A DNA stretch of 64,000 nt from Actinomycetes bacterium. Its GTDB lineage: Bacteria > Actinomycetota > Actinomycetes > Mycobacteriales > Mycobacteriaceae. Every line of letters starts with the position of its first letter. Position 1 is the stretch's first letter. The DNA lies in contig JAKOYE010000224.1 of NCBI GenBank assembly GCA_029780675.1, positions 56,591-120,590 of the forward strand, written 5' to 3'. A program made the translations under genes and the position numbers. Shown here piece after piece: positions 8,197 to 18,192 of the stretch. Under the pieces are notes generated by a model that saw only the letters and a program-made list of their open reading frames with translations, was not told the DNA's origin and made no database searches.

Positions 8197-9532
8197 CCAG
8201 CCAGTCCAGGACGGCTGCCGCGGTCCAGGACTGCTGCATACTGCCCAACGGCTCGCCGGTGAACGGTTCGTAATACTCGGCGAACGTCCCGTCGCTCGCC
8301 TGACGCAAACCCTCGCGGCGTAGCAGTGCCGACCGCTCCGGCCAACCGCGGCGGGCGAACGCCCAGGAGAACAGCCACGTCAACACCGGCCAAACCGGGC
8401 CGCGCCAATACTCGCGGGGCCGGAAGTCCCTGGACACCGGTGATGTCGACGGAATCAGGGTGAACCGCAGATCCGGGTGTGCGCAGAAGCGGGGTCCCTC
8501 CAGAAGCCGCAACAGCGCGCGCTCCTGGTCATGGGACAGTCCCCCACACAGCAGTGGCGCGAACTGGGCGGCGGTCTCAGTGCGGATCCAGGACCGGCCG
8601 CGCACGTCGTAATCCCGTGCCGCGCCGCTCCGGTGGTCCGCGGTCCGGACGACACCGCCGCGGAACCGCTCGGCCCAGGAGTACAACTCCCGCACATCGG
8701 ACGTCGGCCGCTTGTAGTCCTCGCCGATACCGGCCAGCACATCGCAGGCCACGGCGAAGATCGCGGAGAAGAACACGTCCTGAACGGCGAAACTCATCAC
8801 CCCGGGCAGCCGGTCATCGTCGTAACCGACCGACTTCATCTCCTCGAGTAGCCAGAGATAGCGGTCGTACTCGCCATCCGACGGGCGCTGGGACGGGTCG
8901 GTGATGATCTGGCGGTCGGCCCGCTCGTACTGCGGCACCGCACCGGGAATGACGTTGGCGTACGCCGAATCCCAGCGCGGCGAGTTGTCCATGCCGGACT
9001 CCCAGCCGTGGTACAGCGTGATCAGACCGTGCTCGTCACGGTCGCGGGCCTCGGCCAGCCAGCGATGCCATCGCACCAGGTCGTTCCAACGACGGTCCAG
9101 AAACGCCTCGGCGACAGCGTGAGTGGTTCGGCCCCGGTTTCGGGACCGTTCGAGGATGCGCTGCACCGCGATGGCGTGCACCGGGGGCTGGGTGATACCG
9201 GAGGTCCGGCGGCCCTGCGGCGCGGCGGCGGCCAACCGATCGCAGGCCCAGCGGTCCGGCCCCGGGAAGTACCCGTCGGCACCATCGGCGAAGACGATGT
9301 GCGGGATCATCCCGTTCGACCACTGCGCCGACAGCAGGGTGTCGAGTTCGACGACGGCCCGTTCGACGCTCAGCGATGCCAGCCCGACGGCGACGAACGC
9401 CGCATCCCAACTCCACATGTGCGGGTAGAGCCGCGGAGCCGCAGTCGTCATGGTGCCGAGGTCGTTACCGCGCAGCAGATACGCCGCGCGGGCCGCCAAC
9501 TGGGTCGGCGAGAAGCCGGCGTCGAATGCCAC
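8192..9532 (-). CDS. ggh: Glucosylglycerate hydrolase (GH63)
   Basis: 446-aa hydrolase that releases glucose and glycerate from glucosylglycerate, a solute that rapidly growing mycobacteria store under nitrogen limitation. It matches the recalled M. hassiacum enzyme from the N-terminus (FSPTQLAARAAYLLRGNDLGT). With GTG 9532 as start, the acid Asp falls at residue 182 (HGWESGMD) and the base Glu at 419 (GTFAEYYEPFTGE), the positions I recall for that enzyme; this decides the start. The frame is open further upstream but would run into the divergent SDR gene. The stop codon lies in the IS target duplication. Confidence 0.93.
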   Translation of the reverse strand: MAFDAGFSPTQLAARAAYLLRGNDLGTMTTAAPRLYPHMWSWDAAFVAVGLASLSVERAVVELDTLLSAQWSNGMIPHIVFADGADGYFPGPDRWACDRLAAAAPQGRRTSGITQPPVHAIAVQRILERSRNRGRTTHAVAEAFLDRRWNDLVRWHRWLAEARDRDEHGLITLYHGWESGMDNSPRWDSAYANVIPGAVPQYERADRQIITDPSQRPSDGEYDRYLWLLEEMKSVGYDDDRLPGVMSFAVQDVFFSAIFAVACDVLAGIGEDYKRPTSDVRELYSWAERFRGGVVRTADHRSGAARDYDVRGRSWIRTETAAQFAPLLCGGLSHDQERALLRLLEGPRFCAHPDLRFTLIPSTSPVSRDFRPREYWRGPVWPVLTWLFSWAFARRGWPERSALLRREGLRQASDGTFAEYYEPFTGEPLGSMQQSWTAAAVLDWLG

Positions 9533-9572
9533 CTGTTCATTCTGCGGTCCCGAGGGCTGGACCGCAGGTCGG

Positions 9573-9578
9573 TAAGGT
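9573..9578 (+). promoter_or_regulatory. -10 element for a leaderless transcript (SDR)
   Basis: TAAGGT, then 7 nt, then ATG 9586. It lies in the 53-bp divergent gap between ggh and the SDR gene. Confidence 0.5.
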
Positions 9579-9585
9579 CGGCGGA

Positions 9586-10275
9586 ATGCAGCGCAGATCT
9601 CATCTGGCTCTGGTGACCGGAGCGAGCGGTGGCATCGGTGCGGCGATCGCCGAAGCACTGGCCCCCCACTACACGCTGCTGCTGGCGGGGCGGCCATCGG
9701 AGCGCCTCGCCGAAGTGGCCGCACGCTCGGGTGCGACAACGGTGCCGTTGGACCTCGGCGACACCGACCAGATCACCGCGGCGTTGACGGGGCTCACCGA
9801 ACTCGACGTCCTGGTGCATAACGCCGGTGTCGCGTACCCGGGCCGGGTGGGCGAATCGACCGTCGCGCAATGGCTGGAGACCTTCGAGGTCAATGTCACG
9901 GGCCCGGTCGCCCTCACCCTGGCCCTCCTGCCGGCCCTGCGGGCCGCACGCGGTCAGGTGGTCTTCATCAATTCCGGTGCCGGGCTCAACGTCTCCCCCG
10001 GTCTGTCGTCGTACTCGGCCAGCAAGTTCGCCCTGAAGGCGTTCGCCGATGCGTTGCGCATCGACGAACCACTGCTGCGGGTCACCAGCATCCACCCCGG
10101 CAGGGTCGACACCGCGATGCAGCGCGACCTGGTGGCCTACGAGGGCGGCGAGTACGACCCGACGCAGTTCCTCGCACCGCAGACCGTTGCACAGGTGGTC
10201 GCCCAGGTGGTGGCCACCCCGCCGGACGGGCACACCCACCAGGTGGTGATCCGCCCGCGCGGGCCGGTGCGCTGA
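9586..10275 (+). CDS. Short-chain dehydrogenase/reductase
   Basis: 229-aa Rossmann-fold oxidoreductase. It has the nucleotide motif TGASGGIGAAIAEAL, the NAG motif (LVHNAGVAYPG), the catalytic Ser near NSGAGLNVSPG, and the YSASK active site (Tyr-x3-Lys). ATG 9586 gives a normal compact SDR; the open frame upstream is the shadow of ggh. The substrate is unknown. It converges on leuS with 6 nt between the stop codons. Confidence 0.9.
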   Translation: MQRRSHLALVTGASGGIGAAIAEALAPHYTLLLAGRPSERLAEVAARSGATTVPLDLGDTDQITAALTGLTELDVLVHNAGVAYPGRVGESTVAQWLETFEVNVTGPVALTLALLPALRAARGQVVFINSGAGLNVSPGLSSYSASKFALKAFADALRIDEPLLRVTSIHPGRVDTAMQRDLVAYEGGEYDPTQFLAPQTVAQVVAQVVATPPDGHTHQVVIRPRGPVR

Positions 10276-10281
10276 CGGCGC

Positions 10282-13194
10282 TCAGATCACGATGTTGACC
10301 AGGCGACCGGGCACCACGATGACCTTCTTCGGGGCGGCCCCGGCCAGGAACGCCACCACCTTCTCATCGGCCAGAGCGTGCCGTTCCAACTCGGCGCGAT
10401 CGGCGTCGGCCGCAACGGTGATATGTCCGCGCACCTTGCCGTTCACCTGGACCGGGTACTCGACGGTGTCAGCGACCAGATAGCGCTCGTCGGCCTCCGG
10501 GAACGGGCCGTGCGCCAACGCGGTGTCGTGGCCCAGCCGCCGCCAGAGCTCCTCGGCGAGGTGCGGCGCCAGCGGCGCGGTCATCAGCACCAGCGGTTCC
10601 AGCGCGGCGCGGGCGGTGACACCGGACTTGGTCAGGTGGTTGGTGTACTCGATGAGCTTCGCCGCGGCGGTGTTGTTGCGCAGATGGGTGTAGTCATCGC
10701 GAACGCCGGCGACGGTGCGGTGCAGGGCGCGCAGTGTCGCCTCATCGAGGCTGTCGTCGGAAGCCTTTGTCTCACCGGTGGATTCGTCGACGACGAGCCG
10801 CCAGACCCGCTGCAGGAACCGGTGGGCTCCGACGACGTCCTTGGTGGCCCACGGCCGGGAGGCCTCCAGAGGGCCCATCGACATCTCGTAGACCCGCAGC
10901 GTGTCGGCGCCGTAGGAGTCGCAGATCTCGTCGGGCGAGATGGAGTTCTTCAGGCTCTTGCCGATCTTGCCGAACTCCTGGAACACCTCGATCTCACCGT
11001 CCGGGCCGGGCAGGTAGAACTTGCCTCCCCGTTCGACGACATCGGCGGCGGGACCGTAGGCCCCGCGGGCGTCGGTGTAGGCGTAGGCCTGGATGTAGCC
11101 CTGGTTGACCAGGCGACGGTAGGGCTCCCGGGAGCTGACGTGGCCCAGATCGTGCAGAACCTTGTGCCAGAACCGCGAATACAGCAGGTGCAGCACCGCA
11201 TGCTCGACGCCCCCGACATAGAGGTCCACCCCGCCGGGGTCGCCCGTGCCGTGCTCGGCGGGCCGCGGGCCCATCCAGTACGCCTCGTTGCGGGGATCGC
11301 AGAACTGCTGACCGTTGTGCGGATCGGCGTAGCGCAGTTCGTACCAGGAACTGCCGGCCCACTGTGGCATGACGTTGGTGTCGCGGGTGTAGGGCTGCAG
11401 CCCGTCGCCGAGATCCAGTTCGACGTGCACCCAGTCGGTCGCCTTGTTCAGCGGCGGCGAGGGTTCGCTGTCGGGGCTGTCGGGATCGAACAGCACCGGC
11501 GAGTAGTCCTCGATATCGGGCAGTTCCACCGGCAGCATCGACTCCGGCAGCGGGTGCGCCCGGCCGTCATCGTCGTACACGATGGGAAACGGCTCGCCCC
11601 AATAACGTTGGCGTGCGAACAGCCAGTCCCGGAGTTTGTACTCGACGCGCGCCCGGCCGCGGCCGTCGGATTCCAGTCGCGCGGTGATGGCCTTCTTGGC
11701 CTCCGCCGTATCCAGACCGTCGAAATCGCCGGAGTTCACCAGGGGTCCGTCTCCGGTGTAGGGCTCCTGCGAGACATCCCCGCCGGCAATCACTTCGATG
11801 ATCGGGATACCGAACGTGCTCGCGAACTCCCAGTCCCGCTGATCGTGGCCGGGCACCGCCATGATCGCCCCGGTGCCGTAGCCGAGCAGAACATAGTCGG
11901 CGATGAACACCGGAATCTGTTGACCGTTCACCGGATTGGTGGCATAGCTCCCGGTGAACACGCCGGTCTTGGTCTTGTTCTCCTGCCGTTCCAGGTCGGA
12001 CTTGGCGGCGATCGAACGGCGGTAGGCGGCAACCGCCTCGACGGGGGTGGCGGCACCTCCGGTCCACCGCGGATCGACCCCCGCCGGCCACTGCTCGGTG
12101 GTCAGGCGGTCGACGAGTTCATGCTCGGGCGCCAGCACCATGTAGGTGGCGCCGAAGAGGGTGTCCGGGCGGGTGGTGAACACCTCGATGTCGGCATCGT
12201 CGCCAACCGGACCGGTGCGCCGCGTCGAGAACAGCACCGAGGCGCCCGTCGACCGGCCGATCCAGTTGCGCTGCATCGTCTTGACCTTCTCCGGCCAGTC
12301 CAGCACATCGAGATCCTCGAGGAGCCGATCGGAGTAGGCGGTGATCCGCATCATCCACTGCCGCAAGCGCTTCCGGAACACCGGGAAGTTGCCGCGCTCG
12401 CTGCGGCCGTCGGCGGTGACCTCCTCGTTGGCCAGCACCGTGCCCAGACCGGGACACCAGTTGACCATCGAGTCGGCCCGGTACACCAGGCGGTAGCCGT
12501 CGATGACATCGCTGCGCTCCCCCGCCGACAGCTCCGCCCACACGCGGCCGTCATCGAGTTGCCGTACCCCGGTGGTGAATTCGTCAACCAGATCGGAGAT
12601 CGGCCGCGCTGTGTTGGTGGCGGGGTCGAACCAGGCGTTGTAGATCTGTAGGAAGATCCACTGCGTCCAGGTGTAGAAATCCACGTCGGTGGTGGAGAAG
12701 CTGCGACGTTGATCGTGGCCGAGGCCGAGACGGCCCAGCTGACGGCGGAAGTTCTCGATATTGGCGTCGGTGCGGGTGCGCGGATGTGTTCCGGTCTGCA
12801 CGGCGTATTGCTCGGCGGGCAACCCGAATGAGTCGAAGCCCAATGCGTGCAGCACATTGCGCCCGGTCATCCGGAAGAAACGCGCATAGACGTCGGTCGC
12901 GATGTAGCCCAGCGGATGCCCGACATGCAGTCCCTCCCCGGAGGGGTAGGGGAACATGTCCTGGACGAACATCTTGTCCTCGGGCACCGGCGCACCGTCC
13001 GCGGGGGCCAGCGCCCCGACCGGGTTGGGGACGTTGAACGTTCCCCACCGTTGCCAGTTGTCCTGCCAGTGCTGCTCGATGCGTCCGGCCAGGGCGGCGG
13101 TGTAGCGGTGCGGCGGCACATCGCCGGCGGCGGAGGAATGGGCCTCGCCGGCGGCCCCGGAGGCTTCCGTGCTGGCGCTCAGCGAATCGGTCAC
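10282..13194 (-). CDS. leuS: Leucyl-tRNA synthetase
   Basis: 970-aa class I synthetase charging tRNA-Leu. The HIGH motif is HVGH (residues 90-93, in [15 protein letters not shown]). The KMSKS loop reads KIGKS in [18 protein letters not shown], a variant close to the KMGKS of M. tuberculosis. The CP1 editing domain and the leucine-specific insert lie between them. Start GTG 13194 (protein begins [12 protein letters not shown] after the initiator) fits the length of Rv0041 (969 aa); a longer open frame reaches 13296. Confidence 0.97.
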   Translation of the reverse strand: MTDSLSASTEASGAAGEAHSSAAGDVPPHRYTAALAGRIEQHWQDNWQRWGTFNVPNPVGALAPADGAPVPEDKMFVQDMFPYPSGEGLHVGHPLGYIATDVYARFFRMTGRNVLHALGFDSFGLPAEQYAVQTGTHPRTRTDANIENFRRQLGRLGLGHDQRRSFSTTDVDFYTWTQWIFLQIYNAWFDPATNTARPISDLVDEFTTGVRQLDDGRVWAELSAGERSDVIDGYRLVYRADSMVNWCPGLGTVLANEEVTADGRSERGNFPVFRKRLRQWMMRITAYSDRLLEDLDVLDWPEKVKTMQRNWIGRSTGASVLFSTRRTGPVGDDADIEVFTTRPDTLFGATYMVLAPEHELVDRLTTEQWPAGVDPRWTGGAATPVEAVAAYRRSIAAKSDLERQENKTKTGVFTGSYATNPVNGQQIPVFIADYVLLGYGTGAIMAVPGHDQRDWEFASTFGIPIIEVIAGGDVSQEPYTGDGPLVNSGDFDGLDTAEAKKAITARLESDGRGRARVEYKLRDWLFARQRYWGEPFPIVYDDDGRAHPLPESMLPVELPDIEDYSPVLFDPDSPDSEPSPPLNKATDWVHVELDLGDGLQPYTRDTNVMPQWAGSSWYELRYADPHNGQQFCDPRNEAYWMGPRPAEHGTGDPGGVDLYVGGVEHAVLHLLYSRFWHKVLHDLGHVSSREPYRRLVNQGYIQAYAYTDARGAYGPAADVVERGGKFYLPGPDGEIEVFQEFGKIGKSLKNSISPDEICDSYGADTLRVYEMSMGPLEASRPWATKDVVGAHRFLQRVWRLVVDESTGETKASDDSLDEATLRALHRTVAGVRDDYTHLRNNTAAAKLIEYTNHLTKSGVTARAALEPLVLMTAPLAPHLAEELWRRLGHDTALAHGPFPEADERYLVADTVEYPVQVNGKVRGHITVAADADRAELERHALADEKVVAFLAGAAPKKVIVVPGRLVNIVI

Positions 13195-13374
13195 GCGTGA
13201 CAGGGTATCGCCGCCACCACACCGACAACGGGGCGGTATCGGTTGCGTTGCAGGCTGGTCAGGGGTTGGTTCCAGGTCGGTTCCGGACCCGTTCACGGCC
13301 GGTTTCGCTGGTTACATTCGCACCTGTTGGCCAGCGGACCAGATCGGTCCGACCGTCTGAGAAGGACATCTGAC
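13195..13374. promoter_or_regulatory. Divergent promoter region leuS / mtc28-like gene
   Basis: 180 bp between two divergent genes. A likely -10 for the rightward gene is TACATT at 13313-13318. A GAAGGA ribosome site precedes ATG 13375. No clear structure is seen for leuS. Confidence 0.5.
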
Positions 13375-14274
13375 ATGAACAGCACTACCCGTAGCTGGCG
13401 GGTACTCGTTGGTGGCGTCGCGGCAGGATCCGCCGCGCTGTTCGGATTTGCCGGCACCGTTGCCTCGGCCGAGCCGGAGGTTCCGGCGCCGGCACCGGCC
13501 CCCGCCACGGCCACGGTCACGGTCACCGTCACCCCGCAGGCCGCCTCAGATGCCGAGGCCGCGGCCGCCGCACCGGCGACCGTCACCGCCACCGCGACAG
13601 CTGCCCCGGCGACCAGCGCAGCGGCCGCGCCCGCCAGTGCCCCGCGAATTCCGGCCACGTCAGGGACTCTTGTCGAATACTTCACGGACAAGGGCGTCGC
13701 GCTGGAGCCCCAGAAGGCCGCGGGTTTCACCGCCCTGAACATCGTCCTGCCGATGCCCACCGGGTGGACCGTGGTGCCCGACCCGAACGTCCCGGACGCT
13801 TTCACCGTGATCGCCGACCGCCTCGGCGGTGACGCGCTCTACACGCCCAACGCGCAATTGGTGGTGTACAAGCTCGCGGGCGAGTTCGATCCGGAGGAGG
13901 CCATCACCCACGGCTATGTTGACAGCCAGAAGCTGTTCGCCTGGCAGTCGACCGCCGCCTCGATGGCCAACTTCGGCGGGTTCCCGTCCGCCATCATCGA
14001 GGGCACCTACCGCGACAACGATGTCACCCTGAACACGTCGCGGCGGCATGTGATCGCCAAGTCCGGATCCGATCACTATCTGGTGTCGCTCTTCGTCACC
14101 ACATCGGCCAACCAGGTGGTCGCCACCGCCGAGGCGACGGATGCGATCGTCAACGGCTTCCGGGTCACCGCGCCGGGAACGGCCGTCGGCGCCGCGCCGT
14201 CCGCGGCTGCCGCTCCGCTGGTCCAGGCGGGTGCCCCGATCTTCCCGGCCATCCCGATGCCGGCCATCGGGTAG
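13375..14274 (+). CDS. Secreted proline/alanine-rich antigen of the LpqN/Mtc28 family (Rv0040c-like)
   Basis: 299 aa. A signal peptide ending TVASA|EPEV is followed by a low-complexity Ala/Pro/Thr/Val segment (residues about 35-90). A globular LpqN/LpqT-type domain follows (about 95-270: [45 protein letters not shown]). There is no lipobox Cys, so it is probably secreted or wall-associated rather than a lipoprotein, like Mtc28 (Rv0040c), its syntenic counterpart next to leuS. LpqN itself is linked to envelope lipid transport in M. tuberculosis; the role here is not established. Confidence 0.88.
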   Translation: MNSTTRSWRVLVGGVAAGSAALFGFAGTVASAEPEVPAPAPAPATATVTVTVTPQAASDAEAAAAAPATVTATATAAPATSAAAAPASAPRIPATSGTLVEYFTDKGVALEPQKAAGFTALNIVLPMPTGWTVVPDPNVPDAFTVIADRLGGDALYTPNAQLVVYKLAGEFDPEEAITHGYVDSQKLFAWQSTAASMANFGGFPSAIIEGTYRDNDVTLNTSRRHVIAKSGSDHYLVSLFVTTSANQVVATAEATDAIVNGFRVTAPGTAVGAAPSAAAAPLVQAGAPIFPAIPMPAIG

Positions 14275-14303
14275 GCGCACACTCGCGGCAGGAGCCCGGC
14301 TCG

Positions 14304-14309
14304 TATCCT
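14304..14309 (+). promoter_or_regulatory. -10 element for a leaderless transcript (Rv0039c-like)
   Basis: TATCCT followed by 7 nt and ATG 14317. Confidence 0.5.
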
Positions 14310-14316
14310 GAGCACC

Positions 14317-14661
14317 ATGGTTGTCGCCGCGGTTCTGTGCCTGTGTCTGGCCGCGCTGATCGGCGGGACCGGACTGTGGACGCTGACCCGACGGCCCGCG
14401 GTCGATCTGACCGGGCAGGTGCTGCGCCTGGTGGCGCCCACCCAGCTCGCCGCGGCGATCATGCTGACGGCCGGCGCCATCGCCGCATTGGCCGCGCCGC
14501 CCCGGGTCGGCACCCTCGGTCTGATCCTCGGGGTGACCGGAGCAGTCGCGACGATCGGTGCCGGCTCATGGCAGGGCGCCCGGTACGCCGCGCGACGGGA
14601 ATCAGCCGGCGGCTGCGAGTCCGGCGGGGGTTGCGGCGCCTGCACCCGGTCCTGCCAGTAG
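14317..14661 (+). CDS. Small membrane protein (Rv0039c-like)
   Basis: 114 aa with about three hydrophobic segments (residues 1-22, 40-65, 70-92). The short C-terminal tail contains four cysteines (CESGGGCGACTRSC). Length and position next to the Mtc28 and YqgE homologues match Rv0039c (115 aa), of unknown function. The Cys cluster could bind metal or form disulfides; nothing in the sequence decides this. The gene converges on yqgE. Confidence 0.8.
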   Translation: MVVAAVLCLCLAALIGGTGLWTLTRRPAVDLTGQVLRLVAPTQLAAAIMLTAGAIAALAAPPRVGTLGLILGVTGAVATIGAGSWQGARYAARRESAGGCESGGGCGACTRSCQ

Positions 14662-14673
14662 GGCGAACCGCCC

Positions 14674-15279
14674 TCAGTTGCGGCTGAGATCGATCGGATG
14701 CGTCGCCAGCAGCGACAACGGCAGCGGCTGACGGCGTAGCACCCGCGACCACAGATCCACCCGGGGTTGCACGAGAACATCTGACGGCAGGGCGGAGAAC
14801 ACCATCCAGTCGTCGCGGTCGATCTCGCCTTCCAACTGCCCGATGGTCCAGCCGGCGTAGCCGGCGAAGATCCGGACGCCCTCGACGAACTCGGCGATCA
14901 CATCCGGGTCGGCATCGAGATCGACCATGACGATCCGGCCGGCCACATGCCGCAGGCCCGTCAGTCCATCGGGATCCAGGCCGATCCGCAGGATGCCCAG
15001 GCACAGCGCGGCATCGCGTTTCACGGGGCCGCCGATGAACATCGTCTTGGGTTTAGCGGCCAGATCCGACCACTGCGGAAGAACGTTGTGCACGGCGGTC
15101 TCACTGGGCCGATTGAGAACCACGCCCAAGGTTCCGCCGTCGTTGTGCTCCACGACGTAGATGACGCTGCGGCGGAAAGTCGGCTCGAGCAGGTCGGTGT
15201 TGGCCAACAACAGGGAACCGGCTCGCACCCGGTTCGCCGCGGGGGCGAGGAAATCCTCGGGTTCCTCCGGCTGAGACAC
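14674..15279 (-). CDS. YqgE/AlgH family protein (UPF0301, Rv0038-like)
   Basis: 201-aa single-domain protein with the family pattern [38 protein letters not shown], then FIGGPV and [14 protein letters not shown]. The biochemical role of the family is unknown. GTG 15279 makes the length match Rv0038 (202 aa). A CATGAT -10-like hexamer sits 6 nt before the start, so it may be leaderless. Confidence 0.93.
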   Translation of the reverse strand: MSQPEEPEDFLAPAANRVRAGSLLLANTDLLEPTFRRSVIYVVEHNDGGTLGVVLNRPSETAVHNVLPQWSDLAAKPKTMFIGGPVKRDAALCLGILRIGLDPDGLTGLRHVAGRIVMVDLDADPDVIAEFVEGVRIFAGYAGWTIGQLEGEIDRDDWMVFSALPSDVLVQPRVDLWSRVLRRQPLPLSLLATHPIDLSRN

Positions 15280-15344
15280 ACGACCATCATGGCACGATCG
15301 CGCCGGTGTGCCGCAGTGGACGACAACCGCCCACAGCGCCTTTG

Positions 15345-15350
15345 TACGGT
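15345..15350 (+). promoter_or_regulatory. -10 element for a leaderless transcript (MFS)
   Basis: TACGGT, 6 nt before GTG 15357. The position supports that GTG as the true start. Confidence 0.5.
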
Positions 15351-15356
15351 GGGCCG

Positions 15357-16634
15357 GTGGCAGCGGCGGTCGACTCCGACTCACTATGGCAGTCGGTGCG
15401 ACGCCTACCCGAGTTCCGGCGACTTCTGGAGCTGCGCGCGGCCAGCCAGTTCGGCGACGGGCTGTTCCAGGCCGGTCTGGCCGGCGGCCTGTTGTTCAAC
15501 CCGGAACGGGCCTCCTCGCCGTGGGCGGTGGCCGGCGCCTTCGCGGTGTTGTTCCTGCCGTACTCGCTGCTGGGCCCGTTCGCCGGTGCCGTGCTGGACC
15601 GCTGGGATCGACGCGCTGTGCTCATCGCGGCAACGGCCGCCCGGGTGTTTCTGGTCGCCGGGGTCGCGGTATTGCTCGCCTTCGGCGCCCGGGACCTGTT
15701 CGTCCTGCTCGGTGCGCTGATGGTCAACGGGTTCAGCCGGTTCGTCACCTCGGGGTTGTCCGCGGCGCTGCCCCATGTGGTGCCCCGCGAGCAGGTCGTG
15801 ACGATGAACTCCGTCGCTGTCGCCGTCGGTGCCACCGCCACCTTCCTGGGTGCCAACTTCATGCTGGTTCCGCGCTCGATCTTCGGCGCCGGGGACGGCG
15901 GTGCGGCGTCGGTGATCGGCCTTGTGGTCCTGCCCCTGGTCCTCGCGCTGCTGTTGGCACTGCGCTTCGCGCCGCACGCCCTCGGCCCGGATCGGACCCT
16001 GGTGGCGGGTTCCGCCCTGTACGCGGTGGCGACCGGGTGGGCCTGCGGTCTGCGGGCGGTGCGCAGCACACCGCCGGTCGCGGCAACGCTGTCCGGCCTC
16101 AGCGCCCACCGGATGGTGTTCGGAATCAACACGCTGCTGGTGCTGGTGATCGTTCGGCAGACCGGCGTCGCGGGCTTCGCAGGTCTCGGTACCGCCGTGG
16201 TGTTCGTGGCAGCCACCGGGAGCGGCTCGTTCCTGGCCAACCTGCTCGCCCCGGCGGCCATCCGCCGCTGGGGTCGCTACAGCACCGCCAACACCGCCTT
16301 GGCCGCGGCGGCGGTGATCCAGCTCGCCGGCACCAGCCTGCTGATTCCGGTCATGGTGGCCTGTGGGTTCTTTCTCGGACTGGCCGGGCAGATGGTCAAG
16401 CTGTGCGCCGACTCGGCCATGCAGATCGACGTCGACGACGCGCTACGCGGGCACGTCTTCGCCGTTCAGGACGCGGTGTTCTGGATGTCGTTCATCATCG
16501 CCACCACCGCCGCGGCGGCCGTCATCCCGGCCGACGGGCACTCGGTCGCCCTCGCACTTGCGGGCTCGGGACTCTACGTCGCCGGTCTGGTGGCGCATTC
16601 GCGAATCGGCCGCCGGCGGCCGGCGGCGAATTAG
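15357..16634 (+). CDS. Major facilitator superfamily transporter (Rv0037c-like)
   Basis: 425-aa integral membrane protein with about 12 hydrophobic segments. It has the MFS loop 2-3 motif ([17 protein letters not shown]) and a [16 protein letters not shown] first helix as in Rv0037c. Start GTG 15357 removes 17 upstream residues unlike the family and fits the leaderless promoter. Substrate unknown; by family it could be a drug or lipid exporter. Confidence 0.87.
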   Translation: MAAAVDSDSLWQSVRRLPEFRRLLELRAASQFGDGLFQAGLAGGLLFNPERASSPWAVAGAFAVLFLPYSLLGPFAGAVLDRWDRRAVLIAATAARVFLVAGVAVLLAFGARDLFVLLGALMVNGFSRFVTSGLSAALPHVVPREQVVTMNSVAVAVGATATFLGANFMLVPRSIFGAGDGGAASVIGLVVLPLVLALLLALRFAPHALGPDRTLVAGSALYAVATGWACGLRAVRSTPPVAATLSGLSAHRMVFGINTLLVLVIVRQTGVAGFAGLGTAVVFVAATGSGSFLANLLAPAAIRRWGRYSTANTALAAAAVIQLAGTSLLIPVMVACGFFLGLAGQMVKLCADSAMQIDVDDALRGHVFAVQDAVFWMSFIIATTAAAAVIPADGHSVALALAGSGLYVAGLVAHSRIGRRRPAAN

Positions 16635-16637
16635 GCT
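16632..16637 (+). promoter_or_regulatory. -10 element for a leaderless transcript (TIGR03084)
   Basis: TAGGCT, 6 nt before ATG 16644. Its first bases (TAG) are the stop codon of the MFS gene. Confidence 0.5.
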
Positions 16638-16643
16638 CCGGTC

Positions 16644-17420
16644 ATGAGCGTTGCCGATGACATCGTGGACGACCTGCAGGCCGAAAGCGCCGCGCTCGAT
16701 GCGCTGGTCGCGGATCTACCGGACGATGGCTGGGCGCGCTCGACCCCGGCCCCGGGTTGGACCGTCGCGCATCAGATCGCCCATCTGTGGTGGACCGACC
16801 GGGTGGCGCTGACATCGGTCACCGACGGACCCGGTTTCACGCAGATCGTGGCCGAGGCGGCCACCGACCCGTCGGGCTTCGTGGATGCGGCCGCCGAGTC
16901 GCTGGTTTCGGGCACACCGCCGAAACAGATGCTCGCCGAATGGCGCGTCACCCGCGACGCCCTGCACAGCGCGCTGCGCGAGGTGCCCGACGGCCGCAAG
17001 CTGCAGTGGTTCGGGCCGCCGATGAGCCCGGCCTCGATGGCCACCGCGCGCCTGATGGAAACGTGGGCGCACGGCCTGGACGTCGCCGACGCCCTGGGCG
17101 TGGAGGTGCCGGGAACGGCGAGGCTGCGGCCGATCGCGCACCTGGGCGTCCGCACCCGGGACTTCGCCTTCACCGTGCACGGACTCCCAGTTCCGGCCGA
17201 ACCGTTCCGGGTCGAACTGCGCGCGCCGGACGGCGAGGTATGGGCGTGGGGTCCCGAGGACGCCGCGCAGCGGGTTCGTGGTTCGGCGCTGGATTTCTGC
17301 TATCTGGTGACACAGCGCCGACCCCGCGCGGCTCTCGATGTCGTCGCCGAAGGCCCCGACGCAGAGAAGTGGCTGGGTATCGCCCAGGCCTTCGCCGGCC
17401 CGCCCGGCGCGGGGCGCTGA
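16644..17420 (+). CDS. TIGR03084 family DinB-like protein (Rv0036c-like)
   Basis: 258 aa. The N-terminal four-helix DinB/mycothiol-dependent isomerase-like domain (residues about 1-150) has [14 protein letters not shown] and [14 protein letters not shown], whose His residues are typical of the metal site. The C-terminal domain carries [32 protein letters not shown] and [10 protein letters not shown]. Mycothiol-linked chemistry is plausible but unproven. Its stop codon TGA lies inside the first unit of a 54-bp tandem repeat, so the last residues (PPGAGR) are encoded by repeat sequence. Confidence 0.88.
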   Translation: MSVADDIVDDLQAESAALDALVADLPDDGWARSTPAPGWTVAHQIAHLWWTDRVALTSVTDGPGFTQIVAEAATDPSGFVDAAAESLVSGTPPKQMLAEWRVTRDALHSALREVPDGRKLQWFGPPMSPASMATARLMETWAHGLDVADALGVEVPGTARLRPIAHLGVRTRDFAFTVHGLPVPAEPFRVELRAPDGEVWAWGPEDAAQRVRGSALDFCYLVTQRRPRAALDVVAEGPDAEKWLGIAQAFAGPPGAGR

Positions 17421-17640
17421 GCGCGCAGCGCGAGGAGCAGCCGCGCCGCAATAAGCCCGAGCGCGGGGCGCTGAACGCGCAGCGCGAGGAGCAGCCGCGC
17501 CGCAATAAGCCCGAGCGCGGGGCGCTGAACGCGCAGCGCGAGGAGCAGCCGCGCCGCAATAAGCCCGAGCGCGGGGCGGTGAGCGCGCAGCGCGAGGAGC
17601 GGCCGCGCCGCAATAAGCCCGAGCGCGGGGCGGTGAGCGT
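17407..17640. repeat. 54-bp tandem repeat, four full units and a partial fifth
   Basis: Units start at 17407, 17461, 17515, 17569 and 17623 (the last has 18 bp). They are almost identical; units 4 and 5 carry GGGGCGGTGAGC where the earlier units have GGGGCGCTGA(A/G)C. The period is 18 codons, so the TGA stop of the upstream gene recurs in frame in units 1-3. The unit contains GAGGAGC and AATAAGC but no ATG. It lies between two convergent genes and at a junction between blocks that are apart in M. tuberculosis. Confidence 0.97.
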
Positions 17641-18186
17641 CTAGAGGTCCGTCGCGCCGTCGGCGGCACCGTCACCGTCGGCATCGCGTAGCAGCAGATC
17701 CCAGCGCCCGTCCCCGTCGGTGTCGACGTATCCCTGCACGGGGTAGCCCGCCACGGAACCGTCCTCGCCGGCGCGCAGCGCCCGATCGGCTAATCCGTCG
17801 CGGTCGACGTCGAACAGGACCTCGCCGCGGCCATCCCCGTCGACGTCGCGATCGTCGGCACGATCCACATCCGCCGCGAGATCCCCGCTGTGCTCGACCC
17901 CGTCGAGGTCGAACCAGCGCAGCGGTCTCGGCGGCAGACCGCCGGCCACCGCCCAGGCACCCGTCCCGTCATCGGTGTAGAGCGTCCGGTCAGCAGCATC
18001 GAGGCCGAGTGCCGCGTGGTCCGCCTCACCGTCCGCATCGAGGTCGCCGAGGGCGTCGTCGAACAGCCCGTCCCCGTCGAGATCCAAGCGCACGGCGTCG
18101 AGCGCTCCATCTCCGTCGAGGTCGACGTCGGGGTCGGAGGTCCAGATCGAAGCGGTGCCGTCACCGGCGTCCAGGCAGTAGTCCAT
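17641..18186 (-). CDS. Asp-rich calcium-binding-repeat protein (Rv3906c-like)
   Basis: 181 aa with at least seven DxDGDG-type loops (DVDLDGDGALD, DLDGDGLFDD, DLDADGEAD, DVDGDGRGEV, DVDRDGLAD, DTDGDGRWD, DADGDGAAD). These resemble thrombospondin-3 or dockerin calcium loops. No signal peptide or membrane segment is seen, so it is probably cytosolic. The protein is very acidic. It follows pcnA with 6 nt between stop and ATG, and a perfect AAGGAGG lies only 1 nt from that ATG, an odd spacing that suggests coupling to pcnA translation. I recall Rv3906c as the syntenic gene in M. tuberculosis; function unknown. Confidence 0.82.
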   Translation of the reverse strand: MDYCLDAGDGTASIWTSDPDVDLDGDGALDAVRLDLDGDGLFDDALGDLDADGEADHAALGLDAADRTLYTDDGTGAWAVAGGLPPRPLRWFDLDGVEHSGDLAADVDRADDRDVDGDGRGEVLFDVDRDGLADRALRAGEDGSVAGYPVQGYVDTDGDGRWDLLLRDADGDGAADGATDL

Positions 18187-18192
18187 ACCTCC

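Noticed and set aside
10378..12651. 757-aa plus-strand open frame opposite leuS
   Set aside because: It is the antisense mirror of leuS, caused by high GC at third positions, with no domain or start signal.
17407..17640. CRISPR array
   Set aside because: Units are directly adjacent with no spacers, and no cas genes are present.
16757..17644. Open frame running through the whole 54-bp array
   Set aside because: Outside the repeat it is a shifted reading of the TIGR03084 gene; the repeated peptide has no start signal of its own.
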